Origin: Pseudomonadota bacterium
GTDB lineage: Bacteria > Pseudomonadota > Gammaproteobacteria > Burkholderiales > Burkholderiaceae_C
Length of the DNA stretch: 64,000 nt
NCBI GenBank assembly: GCA_018241185.1
Contig: JAFEEH010000237.1
Span: 1 to 64,000, forward strand
Direction: 5' to 3'
Part shown: positions 19,211 to 30,319 of the stretch, piece after piece
How the letters are laid out: each line of letters opens with the position of its first letter
Position numbering within the stretch: the first letter of the stretch is position 1
Translations under genes and position numbers: made by a program
Notes under the pieces: generated by a model
Seen by the model: the letters and a program-made list of their open reading frames with translations, nothing else
Told to the model about the DNA's origin: nothing
Database searches by the model: none

Positions 19211-20653
19211 ATGACGGCTGACTCCGATTCGCGCCGCCGCTGGCTGGCCCTGATGGTGCTGTGCCTGGGCGTGCTGATGATCGTGCTCGACACCACGATC
19301 GTGAACGTCGCCCTCCCCTCGATCCGCGCCGACCTCGGCTTCACCGAGACCTCGCTGGTGTGGGTGGTCAACGCCTACATGCTCACCTTCGGCGGCTTCC
19401 TGCTGCTGGGCGGCCGGCTGGGCGACCTCTACGGCCACCGGCGCCTGTTCCTGGCAGGCCTGGTGCTGTTCACGCTGGCTTCGCTGGCCTGCGGGCTGTC
19501 ACGGTCGCAATGGCTGCTGATCGCCGCACGCGCCGTACAGGGGCTGGGCGGGGCGGTGGTGTCGGCCGTGTCGCTCTCGCTGATCATGAACCTGTTCCGC
19601 GAGCCCGCCGAGCGCGCCAAGGCGATGGGCGTGTACGGCTTCGTGTGCGCCGGCGGCGGCAGCATCGGCGTGCTGCTGGGCGGGCTGCTCACGAGCACGT
19701 TGAGCTGGCACTGGATCTTCCTGGTCAACCTGCCCATCGGCGTGGCGGTGTACGCGCTGTGCGTGGCGCTGCTGCCGGCCTCCCGTGCCGGCGATTCGCC
19801 GGGCCGCCTGGACGTCGGCGGCGCCGTCACGGTGACGCTCGCGCTCATGCTCGCCGTGTACGGCGTGGTCAACGGCAACGAGGCCGGATGGACCTCCGCG
19901 CACACCCTGGGCCTGCTCGGTGCCGCCGTGGTGCTGATGGGCGTGTTCGTGCTCATCGAGTCGCGCGTCGCGCATCCGCTGGTGCCGCTGTCGCTGTTCC
20001 GGCTGCGCAACGTCGCGGTGTCGAACATGACCGGGGTGCTGTGGTCGGCCGGCATGTTCGCGTGGTTCTTCATGTCGGCGCTGTACCTGCAGCTGGTGCT
20101 GGGCTACAGCCCGATGCAGGTGGGCCTGGCCTTCCTGCCGGCCAACCTCATCATGGCGGTGCTGTCGCTGGGCCTGTCGGCGCGGCTGGTGATGCGCTTC
20201 GGCATCCGCCGCCCGCTGGCCGCCGGCCTCGGGCTGGCCATGGTCGGGCTGCTGCTCTTCGCGCGCGCGCCGGTCGGCGGCAGCTTCGCGGTCGACGTGC
20301 TGCCGGGCATGCTGCTGCTGGGACTGGGTGCGGGCATCGCTTTCAACCCGATGCTGCTGGCGGCCATGAGCGACGTGTCGCCTGCCGACGCCGGCCTGGC
20401 CTCAGGCGTGGTGAACACGGCCTTCATGATGGGCGGTTCGCTCGGCCTCGCGGTGCTGGCCAGCCTGGCCGCGGCCCGCACGGCAGCGTTGGGCACGGCC
20501 GGCGCCGCACCGGTGGCGGCGCTCAACGGCGGCTACCAGACGGCCTTCTTCGTCGGGGCGCTGTTTGCGGCCGCCGCCGCATTGCTGGGCGGCCTGCTGC
20601 TGCGCACGCGGCTGCAGGCGCCCGGTGCGAGCGACCCGTTGCCGGCCCACTGA
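19211..20653 (+). CDS. MFS drug transporter, DHA2 (14-TM, EmrB/QacA) family
   Basis: A 480-residue polytopic protein. The N-terminal LVLCLGVLMIVLDTTIVNVA-type segment (here LMVLCLGVLMIVLDTTIVNV) with motif D1 LDTTIVNVALP is diagnostic of DHA2 drug:proton antiporters. Motif A follows (GGRLGDLYGHRR), then about fourteen membrane segments to GALFAAAAALLGGLLLRTRL. It probably exports drugs or other amphipathic compounds with proton exchange. No EmrA-like membrane-fusion partner or TetR regulator is adjacent. Confidence 0.92.
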   Translation: MTADSDSRRRWLALMVLCLGVLMIVLDTTIVNVALPSIRADLGFTETSLVWVVNAYMLTFGGFLLLGGRLGDLYGHRRLFLAGLVLFTLASLACGLSRSQWLLIAARAVQGLGGAVVSAVSLSLIMNLFREPAERAKAMGVYGFVCAGGGSIGVLLGGLLTSTLSWHWIFLVNLPIGVAVYALCVALLPASRAGDSPGRLDVGGAVTVTLALMLAVYGVVNGNEAGWTSAHTLGLLGAAVVLMGVFVLIESRVAHPLVPLSLFRLRNVAVSNMTGVLWSAGMFAWFFMSALYLQLVLGYSPMQVGLAFLPANLIMAVLSLGLSARLVMRFGIRRPLAAGLGLAMVGLLLFARAPVGGSFAVDVLPGMLLLGLGAGIAFNPMLLAAMSDVSPADAGLASGVVNTAFMMGGSLGLAVLASLAAARTAALGTAGAAPVAALNGGYQTAFFVGALFAAAAALLGGLLLRTRLQAPGASDPLPAH

Positions 20654-20710
20654 CGCAGCAGCCGTGCAGTCAGCCGGCGCACCGGGCGCCGCCGACATAA
20701 TCGGCCGACC

Positions 20711-21307
20711 ATGCCGCCGGCCCCCGAGCACGCTCCCCTTCTCCCTGACGCCGGCCGCCCGCGGCCCAGCTCCCCGCGCGACCTCTTCGTCTCCTTCACC
20801 TTCCTGGCGCTGCAGGGCTTCGGCGGCGTGCTGGCCGTGGTCCAGCGCGAGCTGGTCGAGCGAAAGAAGTGGCTCACGGCCGACGAGTTTTTGGAGGACT
20901 GGGCGGTCGCACAGGTGATGCCCGGCCCCAACGTGATCAACCTCGCGCTGATGATCGGCGACCGCCACTTCGGCCTGCGCGGCGCCGCGGCTGCCGTGGC
21001 CGGCATGCTGACGGTGCCGCTCGTCGTGATCCTCGCGCTGGCCGTGCTGTATGCGCACTACGCCGCCAACCCGCAGGTGGCCGCGGCGTTGCGCGGCATG
21101 GGCGCAGTGTCGGGCGGGCTGATTGCGGCCACGGGTGTGAAGCTGATCCCGCCGCTGCGACGCCATCCGCTGGGCTTCGGCGTGTGCCTGGCCATCGTCG
21201 CGCTGGTGTTCGGGCTCATCGGCGTGGTGCAGGTGCCGCTGGGCTGGGTGCTGCTGTGCGTCGGCGGCGCGACCTGCGTGTGGACGTGGACGCGGCTGTC
21301 GGCATGA
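20711..21307 (+). CDS. Chromate transporter, N-terminal half (split CHR)
   Basis: A 198-residue membrane protein of the short-chain CHR type, with FVSFTFLALQGFGGVLAVVQ, VERKKWLTADEFLEDWAVAQ and the signature VMPGPNVINLALMIGDRHFG. Its last codons overlap the start of the next gene (ATGA), implying coupled translation. Family knowledge: split CHR proteins act as pairs with opposite membrane topology, exporting chromate or related oxyanions. It is preceded by a Pro-rich N-terminal tail of about 25 residues. Confidence 0.92.
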   Translation: MPPAPEHAPLLPDAGRPRPSSPRDLFVSFTFLALQGFGGVLAVVQRELVERKKWLTADEFLEDWAVAQVMPGPNVINLALMIGDRHFGLRGAAAAVAGMLTVPLVVILALAVLYAHYAANPQVAAALRGMGAVSGGLIAATGVKLIPPLRRHPLGFGVCLAIVALVFGLIGVVQVPLGWVLLCVGGATCVWTWTRLSA

Positions 21308-21903
21308 CGATCACGATGCACTGGCACGACTGGCTGGCCCTGCTGGCCCAGTACATGCTGCTGTCGCTGATGTCGATCAGCGGCGCGATCACCACCGTGC
21401 CCGACATGCACCGCTACCTGGTCGACCAGAAGCAGTGGCTCACGGCCGCGCAGCTCAATTCGTCGGTGGCCATCGCGCAGGCCGCGCCCGGGCCCAATGT
21501 CCTCTTCGTCGGCCTGATGGGCTGGAACGTGGGCCTGAACGCCAGCGGCGGCATCGGCGCCGGCCCGCACGCGTGGGCGATGGGCCTGCTGGGCCTGGCC
21601 GTGACCATGGTCGGCATCATGCTGCCGAGCACCGCGCTGACCTACCTCGCCACGCGCTGGGCCCACCACAACCGCACGCGGCGCGAGGTGCGCGCGTTCA
21701 AGCAGGGCATGGCACCGGTGGTGGTGGGCCTGCTCGTCGCCACGGGCTGGGTACTGTCCAACAGCAACCATTCGCCCGACCAACCGGCCTGGCACGTGTG
21801 GCTGCTCACGGCCATGGCGGGCTTCGTGGTCTGGCGCACGCGCGTTCACCTTCTGTGGCTGCTGGGCGCGGGCGCTTTGCTGGGGGTGCTGGGTTTCGTC
21901 TGA
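21304..21903 (+). CDS. Chromate transporter, C-terminal half (split CHR)
   Basis: A 199-residue partner of the preceding gene, with LLAQYMLLSLMSISGAITTV, VDQKQWLTAAQLNSSVAIAQ and the second CHR signature AAPGPNVLFVGLMGWNVG. Starts at the ATGA overlap. The C-terminus is strongly hydrophobic (LLWLLGAGALLGVLGFV). Together the two genes make the equivalent of one long CHR protein. No ChrB-type regulator is nearby, so the true anion may not be chromate. Confidence 0.92.
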   Translation: MTITMHWHDWLALLAQYMLLSLMSISGAITTVPDMHRYLVDQKQWLTAAQLNSSVAIAQAAPGPNVLFVGLMGWNVGLNASGGIGAGPHAWAMGLLGLAVTMVGIMLPSTALTYLATRWAHHNRTRREVRAFKQGMAPVVVGLLVATGWVLSNSNHSPDQPAWHVWLLTAMAGFVVWRTRVHLLWLLGAGALLGVLGFV

Positions 21904-22008
21904 GCACGCCATCGACGCCCGAACGCGCTGAGGGGGCTTCGGCACCGCAGGCCGCACGCCGTGGCGCGCAGGCGCACACTGGCCGGCTCTGTTCCAGGAC
22001 GACAACCC

Positions 22009-22965
22009 ATGCAACTCAAGCCCCTCGGCCGCTCCGGCCTGCAAGTCTCCCCGCTCGCCTTCGGCGGCAACGTGTTCGGCTGGACGGTCGACGAGGCGAT
22101 GTCCTTCCGCCTGCTCGACGCCTGGCTGGACGCGGGCTTCAACTTCGTCGACACCGCCGACGTGTACTCGGCCTGGGTGCCGGGCCACGTGGGCGGCGAG
22201 TCGGAAACCATCATCGGCAAGTGGCTGCGCCAGAGCGGCAAGCGCGACCGCATCGTGCTCGCCACCAAGGTCGGCAAGCCGATGGGCGAGGGCAAGAAGG
22301 GCCTGCGCGCGGCCTACATCAAGGAGGCGGTGGACGCTTCGCTCAAACGCCTGCAGACCGACCACATCGACCTGTATCAGTCGCACGACGACGACACCGA
22401 CACACCGCTGGAGGAATCGCTGGGCGCCTTCGCCGACCTCATCCGTGCGGGCAAGGTGCGCGCCATCGGCGCCTCCAACTACACCGCCCCACGCCTGGCC
22501 GAGGCGCTCGACGTGGCCGAGCGCGCGGGCCTGCCGCGCTACGAGTCGCTGCAGCCGCTGTACAACCTGTACGACCGCAAGGTGTTCGAAGAGGCGCTGG
22601 AGCCGCTGTGCCTGGAGCGCGGCGTGGGCGTGATCAACTTCTACGCCCTGGCCGCGGGCTTCCTCACCGGCAAGTACCGCACGGCCGAGGACGCCTCGAA
22701 GAGCAAGCGCGGCGCCAACACCACCGCCAAGTACCTCAATCCACGCGGGCTGCGCATCCTCGACGCGCTCGACGCCGCTGCCCAGGCCCACGGCGCGACG
22801 CCGGGGCAGATCGCCATCGCCTGGCAGATCGCCCGGCCCTCGATCACGGCGCCGATCGCCAGCGCGACGTCGCTCGAACAGCTGGACGAGCTCAAGAAGG
22901 CAGCGACGCTCCAGCTGGACGCCGACACCATCGCCCGGCTCGACGCGGCAAGCGCCGAAGCCTGA
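22009..22965 (+). CDS. Aldo/keto reductase
   Basis: A 318-residue TIM-barrel oxidoreductase. It has GRSGLQVSPLAFGGNVFGWT, a catalytic Asp and Tyr in NFVDTADVYSAW, Lys in VLATKVG, and His in DLYQSHDDDTDTPLEESLGA. NADP-binding elements near the C-terminus include GVINFYALAAGFLTGKYR and ITAPIASATSLEQLDEL. It belongs to the YajO/Tas-like subgroup that reduces aldehydes and ketones. The substrate is unknown. The ATG at 22009 lacks a strong ribosome-binding site, but the protein start matches the family. Confidence 0.92.
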   Translation: MQLKPLGRSGLQVSPLAFGGNVFGWTVDEAMSFRLLDAWLDAGFNFVDTADVYSAWVPGHVGGESETIIGKWLRQSGKRDRIVLATKVGKPMGEGKKGLRAAYIKEAVDASLKRLQTDHIDLYQSHDDDTDTPLEESLGAFADLIRAGKVRAIGASNYTAPRLAEALDVAERAGLPRYESLQPLYNLYDRKVFEEALEPLCLERGVGVINFYALAAGFLTGKYRTAEDASKSKRGANTTAKYLNPRGLRILDALDAAAQAHGATPGQIAIAWQIARPSITAPIASATSLEQLDELKKAATLQLDADTIARLDAASAEA

Positions 22966-23078
22966 CACCGGCCCGCCGGTAGGCACCGGCCGACAGGCAA
23001 AGGCGGCGCGCGCTGCACGACGCCAGCCGCGCCGGCACGGCAATCTCGCTCCCGTTTCGACACCACGGAGAGAGATCC

Positions 23079-23249
23079 ATGTCCTTCGCCCTCTACATGC
23101 TCGGCTTCATCATCTTCCTGGCCGGGTGCATCTGGGGCGCGTCCGTCGCGGGCGTGCCCACGGTCTACATCGGCATCGGCGCGCTGATCCTTCTGGGCAT
23201 CGGCATCTTCAGCGCCGTGGGCCGCACGCGGAGCAAGGACCCGTCCTGA
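23079..23249 (+). CDS. Small two-TM membrane protein
   Basis: A 56-residue protein, MSFALYMLGFIIFLAGCIWG followed by a short turn (ASVAGVPTVYI) and a second hydrophobic segment (GIGALILLGIGIFSAVG), ending in a basic tail (RTRSKDPS). GGAGAGA sits at proper distance before the ATG. I recognise no named family. Size and layout match small inner-membrane proteins that are often missed in annotation. It is monocistronic, immediately followed by a dispersed repeat. Confidence 0.72.
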   Translation: MSFALYMLGFIIFLAGCIWGASVAGVPTVYIGIGALILLGIGIFSAVGRTRSKDPS

Positions 23250-23264
23250 GGTCGCCAGCGAAGT

Positions 23265-23335
23265 TTTACAAGCAAAAAGTGCCCGGAACGCCCGTGGGAC
23301 GGGCGCGAGCAGCTATCAATCCGATAGCAATCCGG
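23265..23335 (-). repeat. Dispersed ~60-bp hairpin repeat, copy R5, supplying the luxR-type stop codon
   Basis: Reverse-orientation copy. Read on the minus strand it is ATTGCTATCGGATTGATAGC, then TGCTCGCGCCCGTCCCACGGGCGTTCC, then GGGCACTTTTTGC. The regulator gene at 23316-24116 is transcribed into it, and the TGA inside GGATTGATAG is its stop codon, so the last ~6 residues of that protein come from the repeat. Confidence 0.88.
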
Positions 23336-24116
23336 GCCCTGCACGGCCACCGACCAGCATCAGCGCGAACAGTTCGCTGCGAAAGTGGATGCCCAGCCGG
23401 CCGAAGGCCCGGTTGCGGTAGGTCTTGACGGTCGGCAGCGCCACGCCCAGGTCGGCAGCGATGCCCTCCTGCGTCATGCCGCGCAGCAGACGCAGGCACA
23501 CCGCCAGCTCGCGCTCGGTGAGTGCGGGGCATTGCGCGAGCAGGCGCTCGCGCAGGCCCGTCGCGTCGTCGGCGCGGGTGAGCGCCACGTGCTTGCGGGC
23601 CAGTGCCATCACCAGCCGGCCCGCCGCCCCGAAATCCGCGATCTGCGCATCGCTCAGCGCGCGCTGGTGCGTGTGGCGGTAGAAATTGACCGCGAAGAGC
23701 GCGCCCTCGTCGGCCGCCTCGTCCTCCACCACCGACACGCGCTCGACCACGCCGTGCGCCTCGTACACCTTGGCGCGGTGTTCCGGCGGCACCTCGCCGG
23801 CCGTGATGTGGCACACACGCAGCGGCGGCGCGCCGGTGTCGCGCAGGGTGCGGTCGTGGCGGATCGGGCCCGAGAGGTAGGCGCGCCAGCAGTCGCGCGT
23901 GGTGTCGGGCACCCCGCGGCTGCCGCTCACGAAGATGGCCGGCCGCGGGCCGGTGCGGTAGACCGAGAACGACCCCACGGGCAGCGCCTGGGCCATGGCG
24001 TCGAGCAGGCAGGCGCCGAAGCCCGGCTCGCCCAGCGCGGGCACCACCTGCGGCATGCGCCGCGCCAGCAAGGCTTCGGCGCCGTCGGTGGCGGGTTCGG
24101 GGGTCCAGGTGCGCAT
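23316..24116 (-). CDS. LuxR-family transcriptional regulator
   Basis: A 266-residue protein. The N-terminal ~190 residues look like a sensory domain without a recognised name (VGSFSVYRTGPRPAIFVSGS, EDEAADEGALFAVNFYRHTH). The C-terminal LuxR helix-turn-helix is clear: LTERELAVCLRLLRGMTQEG, IAADLGVALPTVKTYRNRAF, GRLGIHFRSELFAL. It is divergent from the DUF3237-Bug-tannase genes with a 28-bp palindrome in the 73-bp gap, so it is the likely regulator of that operon. Its C-terminus and stop codon are contributed by repeat copy R5. Confidence 0.9.
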   Translation of the reverse strand: MRTWTPEPATDGAEALLARRMPQVVPALGEPGFGACLLDAMAQALPVGSFSVYRTGPRPAIFVSGSRGVPDTTRDCWRAYLSGPIRHDRTLRDTGAPPLRVCHITAGEVPPEHRAKVYEAHGVVERVSVVEDEAADEGALFAVNFYRHTHQRALSDAQIADFGAAGRLVMALARKHVALTRADDATGLRERLLAQCPALTERELAVCLRLLRGMTQEGIAADLGVALPTVKTYRNRAFGRLGIHFRSELFALMLVGGRAGPGLLSD

Positions 24117-24132
24117 CAGGTGGCTGCGGGTA

Positions 24133-24160
24133 AGCCCGTCATCTTCGCGGATGACAGGCT
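24133..24160. promoter_or_regulatory. 28-bp inverted repeat, probable LuxR-type operator
   Basis: AGCC-C-GTCATC, a 6-bp spacer, then GATGAC-A-GGCT: two 11-nt arms with one mismatch. It is centred in the 73-bp gap between the divergent LuxR regulator and the DUF3237 gene, overlapping where either promoter must lie. Size and symmetry suit a dimeric LuxR-type protein. Confidence 0.65.
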
Positions 24161-24189
24161 CGCCCGGCCACCGGACTTACGCTAGCGCC

Positions 24190-24678
24190 ATGCCTGCTTC
24201 CACTGCCGACACCGACCCGCTCGCCCCCCCTGCCCTCGGCTGGTTCGCCGATGTGGCCGTCGACGTGGGCGAGCCCCTCGTGCTGGGCGAAGGCCCCGGC
24301 GGCCTGCGCCGCGTGGTGCCCATCGTCGGCGGCAGCGCGCAGGGCGAAGGCTGGCGCGCGCGCGTGCTGCCCGGCGGCGCGGACTTCCAGCGCATCACCA
24401 GCGACACGGCGTCGGAGCTGGACGCGCGCTACGGCCTCGAGACCGACGCCGGCGAGCGCATCTACGTGCAGAACCGCGCCGTGCGCACCGCGCCGGCCGA
24501 GGTCATGGCGAAGCTGCTGCGCGGCGAGCCGGTCGACCCGTCGCAGATCTACTTCCGCTGCAGCCCGAGCTTCGAGACGAGCTCGCCCGCCCTGCGCTGG
24601 ATCACCGAGCGCCTGTTCGTCGGCGTCGGGGTCCGCCACCCGGCGCAGGTGGTGATGCGCTTCTTCACCGTGCGGTAG
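24190..24678 (+). CDS. DUF3237 (UPF0311) family protein
   Basis: A 162-residue beta-barrel-like protein with the DUF3237 pattern: VAVDVGEPLVLGEGPGGLRR, VVPIVGGSAQGEGWRARVLP, GGADFQRITSDTASELDARY, IYVQNRAVRT, YFRCSPSFETSSPALRWITE, RLFVGVGVR. The biochemical role is unknown. First gene of a likely three-gene operon (DUF3237, Bug receptor, tannase) divergent from a LuxR regulator. DUF3237 genes often sit in aromatic-acid catabolic loci, which fits its neighbours. Confidence 0.88.
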   Translation: MPASTADTDPLAPPALGWFADVAVDVGEPLVLGEGPGGLRRVVPIVGGSAQGEGWRARVLPGGADFQRITSDTASELDARYGLETDAGERIYVQNRAVRTAPAEVMAKLLRGEPVDPSQIYFRCSPSFETSSPALRWITERLFVGVGVRHPAQVVMRFFTVR

Positions 24679-24719
24679 CACGCGCCTTTCATTTTTTCCA
24701 GCCCCAAGAGGAGACACCC

Positions 24720-25736
24720 ATGACGAACGCCCCCACGACGGGCGCGCGCCGCCGCGCGCTCACGCTCATCGCCAGCGCCACGCTGGGCCTGGCCGGCGCG
24801 CTGGCCGCGTCGCAGGCGGCGGCCCAGGCCGCGCCCTTCCCGAATCGACCGGTGCGCATCATCGTCGGCTTCCCGGCCGGCACGGGTCCGGACATCGTTG
24901 CCCGCCTGCTGGCGCAGAAGCTGTCCGAAGGCTGGGGCAACCTGGGCGTGATCGTCGACAACAAGCCCGGCGCCGGCGGCCTCATCGCCGCCAACGAAAC
25001 GGTGCGCGCGCAGCCCGACGGCTACACGCTGATGCTCGGCGAGACCGGCCAGCTCGCCATCGCGCCGAGCAGCTACAGCAAGCTGCCCTACGACCCGAAG
25101 AAGGACTTCGTGCCCGTGAGCCAGGTCGTGACGAGCAACTTCATGCTGGTGGTCAACCCGGCCAAGGTGCCGGCGAAGAACGTCAAGGAGTTCGTCGACT
25201 GGACGAAACAGCAGAAGGGCCTGTTCATGGGCACCTTCGGCGCCGGCACGCCGGGCCATTTCGGTGCCTACTTGTTCGGCGACGCCATCGGCATCAAGCC
25301 CGAGCCGGTGCACTACAAGAACACGGGCGATGCCTTGGGCGGCCTGATGAGCGGCGACGTCTCGGGTGCCTTCGCCAGCGTGGGCCTGGCCACGCCGAAC
25401 GTGAAGGCGGGCAAGCTGGTGGCGCTCGCCTCCAGCGGCGAGACACGCAGCGCCGGCCTGCCCGACGTGCCCACCTTCCGCGAGCAGGGCTACCCGCAGC
25501 TGGTCTTCAATTCCTGGTTCGGCATCGTCGCGCCGGCCAAGACGCCGCCCGAGGTCGTTGCCAAGCTGGAGGCCGACATCCGCAAGGCCATGCAGTCGGC
25601 CGACGGCAAGGCCAGAATGGAAGACGCCGGCTTCGGCGTGACCGGCACCACCGCGCAAGAGTTCGCCCGCATCATCGACAGCGACACGGTGACCTGGGGC
25701 AAGGCCGTGAAGGCCACGGGCTTCAAGGCGGATTGA
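24720..25736 (+). CDS. Bug-family tripartite tricarboxylate transporter substrate-binding protein
   Basis: A 338-residue periplasmic receptor. Signal peptide with a cluster of Arg (GARRRALTLIASATLGLAGA) ending AAAQA, then the Bug motifs VRIIVGFPAGTGPDIVARLL and NKPGAGGLIAANETV, PDGYTLMLGETGQLAIAPS. Ribosome-binding site AAGAGGAG upstream. Its stop codon is followed one base later by the ATG of the tannase gene, so the receptor may recognise the aromatic acid released by, or the ester taken up for, that enzyme. No TctAB permease is adjacent. Confidence 0.92.
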   Translation: MTNAPTTGARRRALTLIASATLGLAGALAASQAAAQAAPFPNRPVRIIVGFPAGTGPDIVARLLAQKLSEGWGNLGVIVDNKPGAGGLIAANETVRAQPDGYTLMLGETGQLAIAPSSYSKLPYDPKKDFVPVSQVVTSNFMLVVNPAKVPAKNVKEFVDWTKQQKGLFMGTFGAGTPGHFGAYLFGDAIGIKPEPVHYKNTGDALGGLMSGDVSGAFASVGLATPNVKAGKLVALASSGETRSAGLPDVPTFREQGYPQLVFNSWFGIVAPAKTPPEVVAKLEADIRKAMQSADGKARMEDAGFGVTGTTAQEFARIIDSDTVTWGKAVKATGFKAD

Positions 25737-25737
25737 G

Positions 25738-27447
25738 ATGGCGCGCGTCGCCACTGCCGCGCTCGCTGTGCTCGGCGCCGCCACCCTGGCCGCCTGCGGC
25801 AGCGCGCCGGATTCCATGCCAAAAGTGGCCGCGGCGCCCGCCAGCTGTGCGCGGCTAGCTACGATTTCGATAGCAGGCACGCGCCTCACGCTGGCCGAGC
25901 CGGTGGCCGCCGGCAGCATCGCGCTCACCGGCATCCAGCCCGGCGCCCCGGGCAGCACGGCGCCCGTGCCGGCGCATTGCCATGTGCAGGGCAAGATCGC
26001 CGAGCGCACCGGCATCGACGGCAAGCCCTACGCCATCGGCTTCGACCTGCGGCTGCCCGTGGCGTGGAACGGCCGCTTCTTCTTCCAGGGCGGCGGCGGC
26101 ACCGACGGCGTGCTGCGCGACGCGATCGGCGTGCTGACCGGGGGCGGCAACACGAGCAACGCGCTGATGCAGGGCTACGCGGTGGTCTTCACCGACACCG
26201 GCCACCTCAACGAGCCCGGCCCCAACGGTCCCTACCAGTTCGGGCTGGACCCGCAGGCCCGCGCCGACAACGGCTACAACTCGATGGCGCAGACCGCGCG
26301 CGTCGCCAAGCAGCTCATCGCTGCCCACTACGGCCAGGCGCCGAAGCGCTCGTACTTCGTCGGCTGCTCCAACGGCGGGCGGCAGGCGATGACGATGACG
26401 CAGCGCGATCCCGAGATGTTCGATGGCGTCATCGCCTCGGCGCCGGCGTACCGCGTGCCGCTGGCTTCGGTACAGGCCGTGTACGACACGCAGCTGTACG
26501 CACGCGCTGCCGCCGAGCAGGCGCCGCTGGCCGACGGCCGGCCCGTGCTGGCCAAGGCCTTCTCGCGCAGCGACATGCAACTGCTCACGCGCGAGGTGCT
26601 CAACCAGTGCGACGCGCTGGACGGCCTGAAGGACGGCATCGTCGACAACTGGCCGGCCTGCCGGTTCAACGCCGCCGCGCTGCGATGCAAGGGCGCGAAG
26701 ACGGAAGCCTGCCTGGGTCCCGCGCAGGTCGACGCGCTGGAGAAGTCCTTCGCGGGCGTCAAGGACGCCCAGGGCCGCGTGATCTATTCGGACTGGACCT
26801 TCGACGCCGGCCTGCATTCGGCCGAGTGGACGCGCTGGAAGTTCGGCGACGCCGCACAGGGCCCGGCCAATGCGCGCAACCTCACGCTCATGACCGGTGG
26901 CCTGGCGATGTTCTTCACCACGCCGCCGACCGTGACGTCCGACTTCTGGGCCTACGCGATGGGCTTCGACCCCGCGCGCGACACCGCAAAGGTGTACGCC
27001 ACGGGCGGTCCCTTCCGCGAATCGGCGATGCAGATGGTCGCGGCCGAATCGCCCGACGTGGATGCCTACGTGCGCCACGGCGGCAAGCTGCTGTTCTTCC
27101 ACGGCGTGAGCGACCCGGTGTTCTCGGTCAAGGACACGGTGCGCTACGTCGACGCGCTGCGCCAGCGCTACGGCGGCCGCACCGACGACATCGCGCGCCT
27201 CTTCACGGTGCCCAACATGGCGCATTGCAGCGGCGGACCGGCCACCGACCAGTACGACGGCCTGAGCGCGCTGGTGAAGTGGGTCGAGCAAGGCGAGGCC
27301 CCGTCGCGCATCGTCGCCCGTGCGCGCCCCGAGAACCCCGACGTGCGCACGCCGGGCCGCACCCGCCCGCTGTGCGCATGGCCGAAGCAGCCGCGCTACA
27401 ACGGCAGCGGCAGCATCGAGGAGGCGGCGAACTTCAGTTGCCGCTGA
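25738..27447 (+). CDS. Tannase/feruloyl esterase-family lipoprotein
   Basis: A 569-residue alpha/beta hydrolase. Lipobox ATLAAC puts the lipidated Cys at about residue 20. Core motifs: NGRFFFQGGGGTDGVLRDAI, nucleophile region YFVGCSNGGRQAMTMTQRDP (the C-S-x-G-G type), DGVIASAPAYRVP, GKLLFFHGVSDPVFS (Asp) and FTVPNMAHCSGGPATDQYDG (Cys-His). The paired Cys next to Ser and His matches the CS-D-HC motif of tannases. Predicted to hydrolyse aromatic esters (gallate, ferulate or phthalate types). Residues 27-46, between lipobox and domain, are encoded by dispersed repeat R6. Confidence 0.92.
   Translation: MARVATAALAVLGAATLAACGSAPDSMPKVAAAPASCARLATISIAGTRLTLAEPVAAGSIALTGIQPGAPGSTAPVPAHCHVQGKIAERTGIDGKPYAIGFDLRLPVAWNGRFFFQGGGGTDGVLRDAIGVLTGGGNTSNALMQGYAVVFTDTGHLNEPGPNGPYQFGLDPQARADNGYNSMAQTARVAKQLIAAHYGQAPKRSYFVGCSNGGRQAMTMTQRDPEMFDGVIASAPAYRVPLASVQAVYDTQLYARAAAEQAPLADGRPVLAKAFSRSDMQLLTREVLNQCDALDGLKDGIVDNWPACRFNAAALRCKGAKTEACLGPAQVDALEKSFAGVKDAQGRVIYSDWTFDAGLHSAEWTRWKFGDAAQGPANARNLTLMTGGLAMFFTTPPTVTSDFWAYAMGFDPARDTAKVYATGGPFRESAMQMVAAESPDVDAYVRHGGKLLFFHGVSDPVFSVKDTVRYVDALRQRYGGRTDDIARLFTVPNMAHCSGGPATDQYDGLSALVKWVEQGEAPSRIVARARPENPDVRTPGRTRPLCAWPKQPRYNGSGSIEEAANFSCR
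25816..25875 (-). repeat. Dispersed ~60-bp hairpin repeat, copy R6, inside the tannase gene
   Basis: Reverse orientation, in frame within the tannase coding region. Plus strand: CCAAAAGTGGCCGCGGCGCC, CGCCAGCTGTGCGCGGCTAG, CTACGATTTCGATAGCA. Encodes PKVAAAPASCARLATISIA, located between the lipidation site and the catalytic domain. Same frame and relative orientation as R7, R9 and R10. Confidence 0.82.
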
Positions 27448-27492
27448 GGACCATCCAGGGCGCGACAGGGCCCGCGCCCGAGCGATCGGACG

Positions 27493-30147
<2,655 letters not shown>

Positions 30148-30319
30148 CAGCAGCCACTCCCCGCAAAGGATCATTTTTCAGGATTATCACGACACTGCGC
30201 GTCGTTGTCGGGGACGACCCCCCGCCGCCGCGCGCGCACCTTTGCCTCGCTCGTGACGGCGACGCAAAGCACATGCCCGAAATGCAGGCGCGGTGCGGGT
30301 GCGAAATGGCAAGCCCAGC

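Noticed and set aside
20711..21903. Frameshifted single chromate transporter
   Set aside because: The ATGA overlap and complete signatures in both halves match the known split CHR pairs.
19178..21903. Resistance island (MFS exporter plus chromate transporter)
   Set aside because: No mobility genes, no change in base composition that I can see, and no regulators of resistance; ordinary accessory transport genes.
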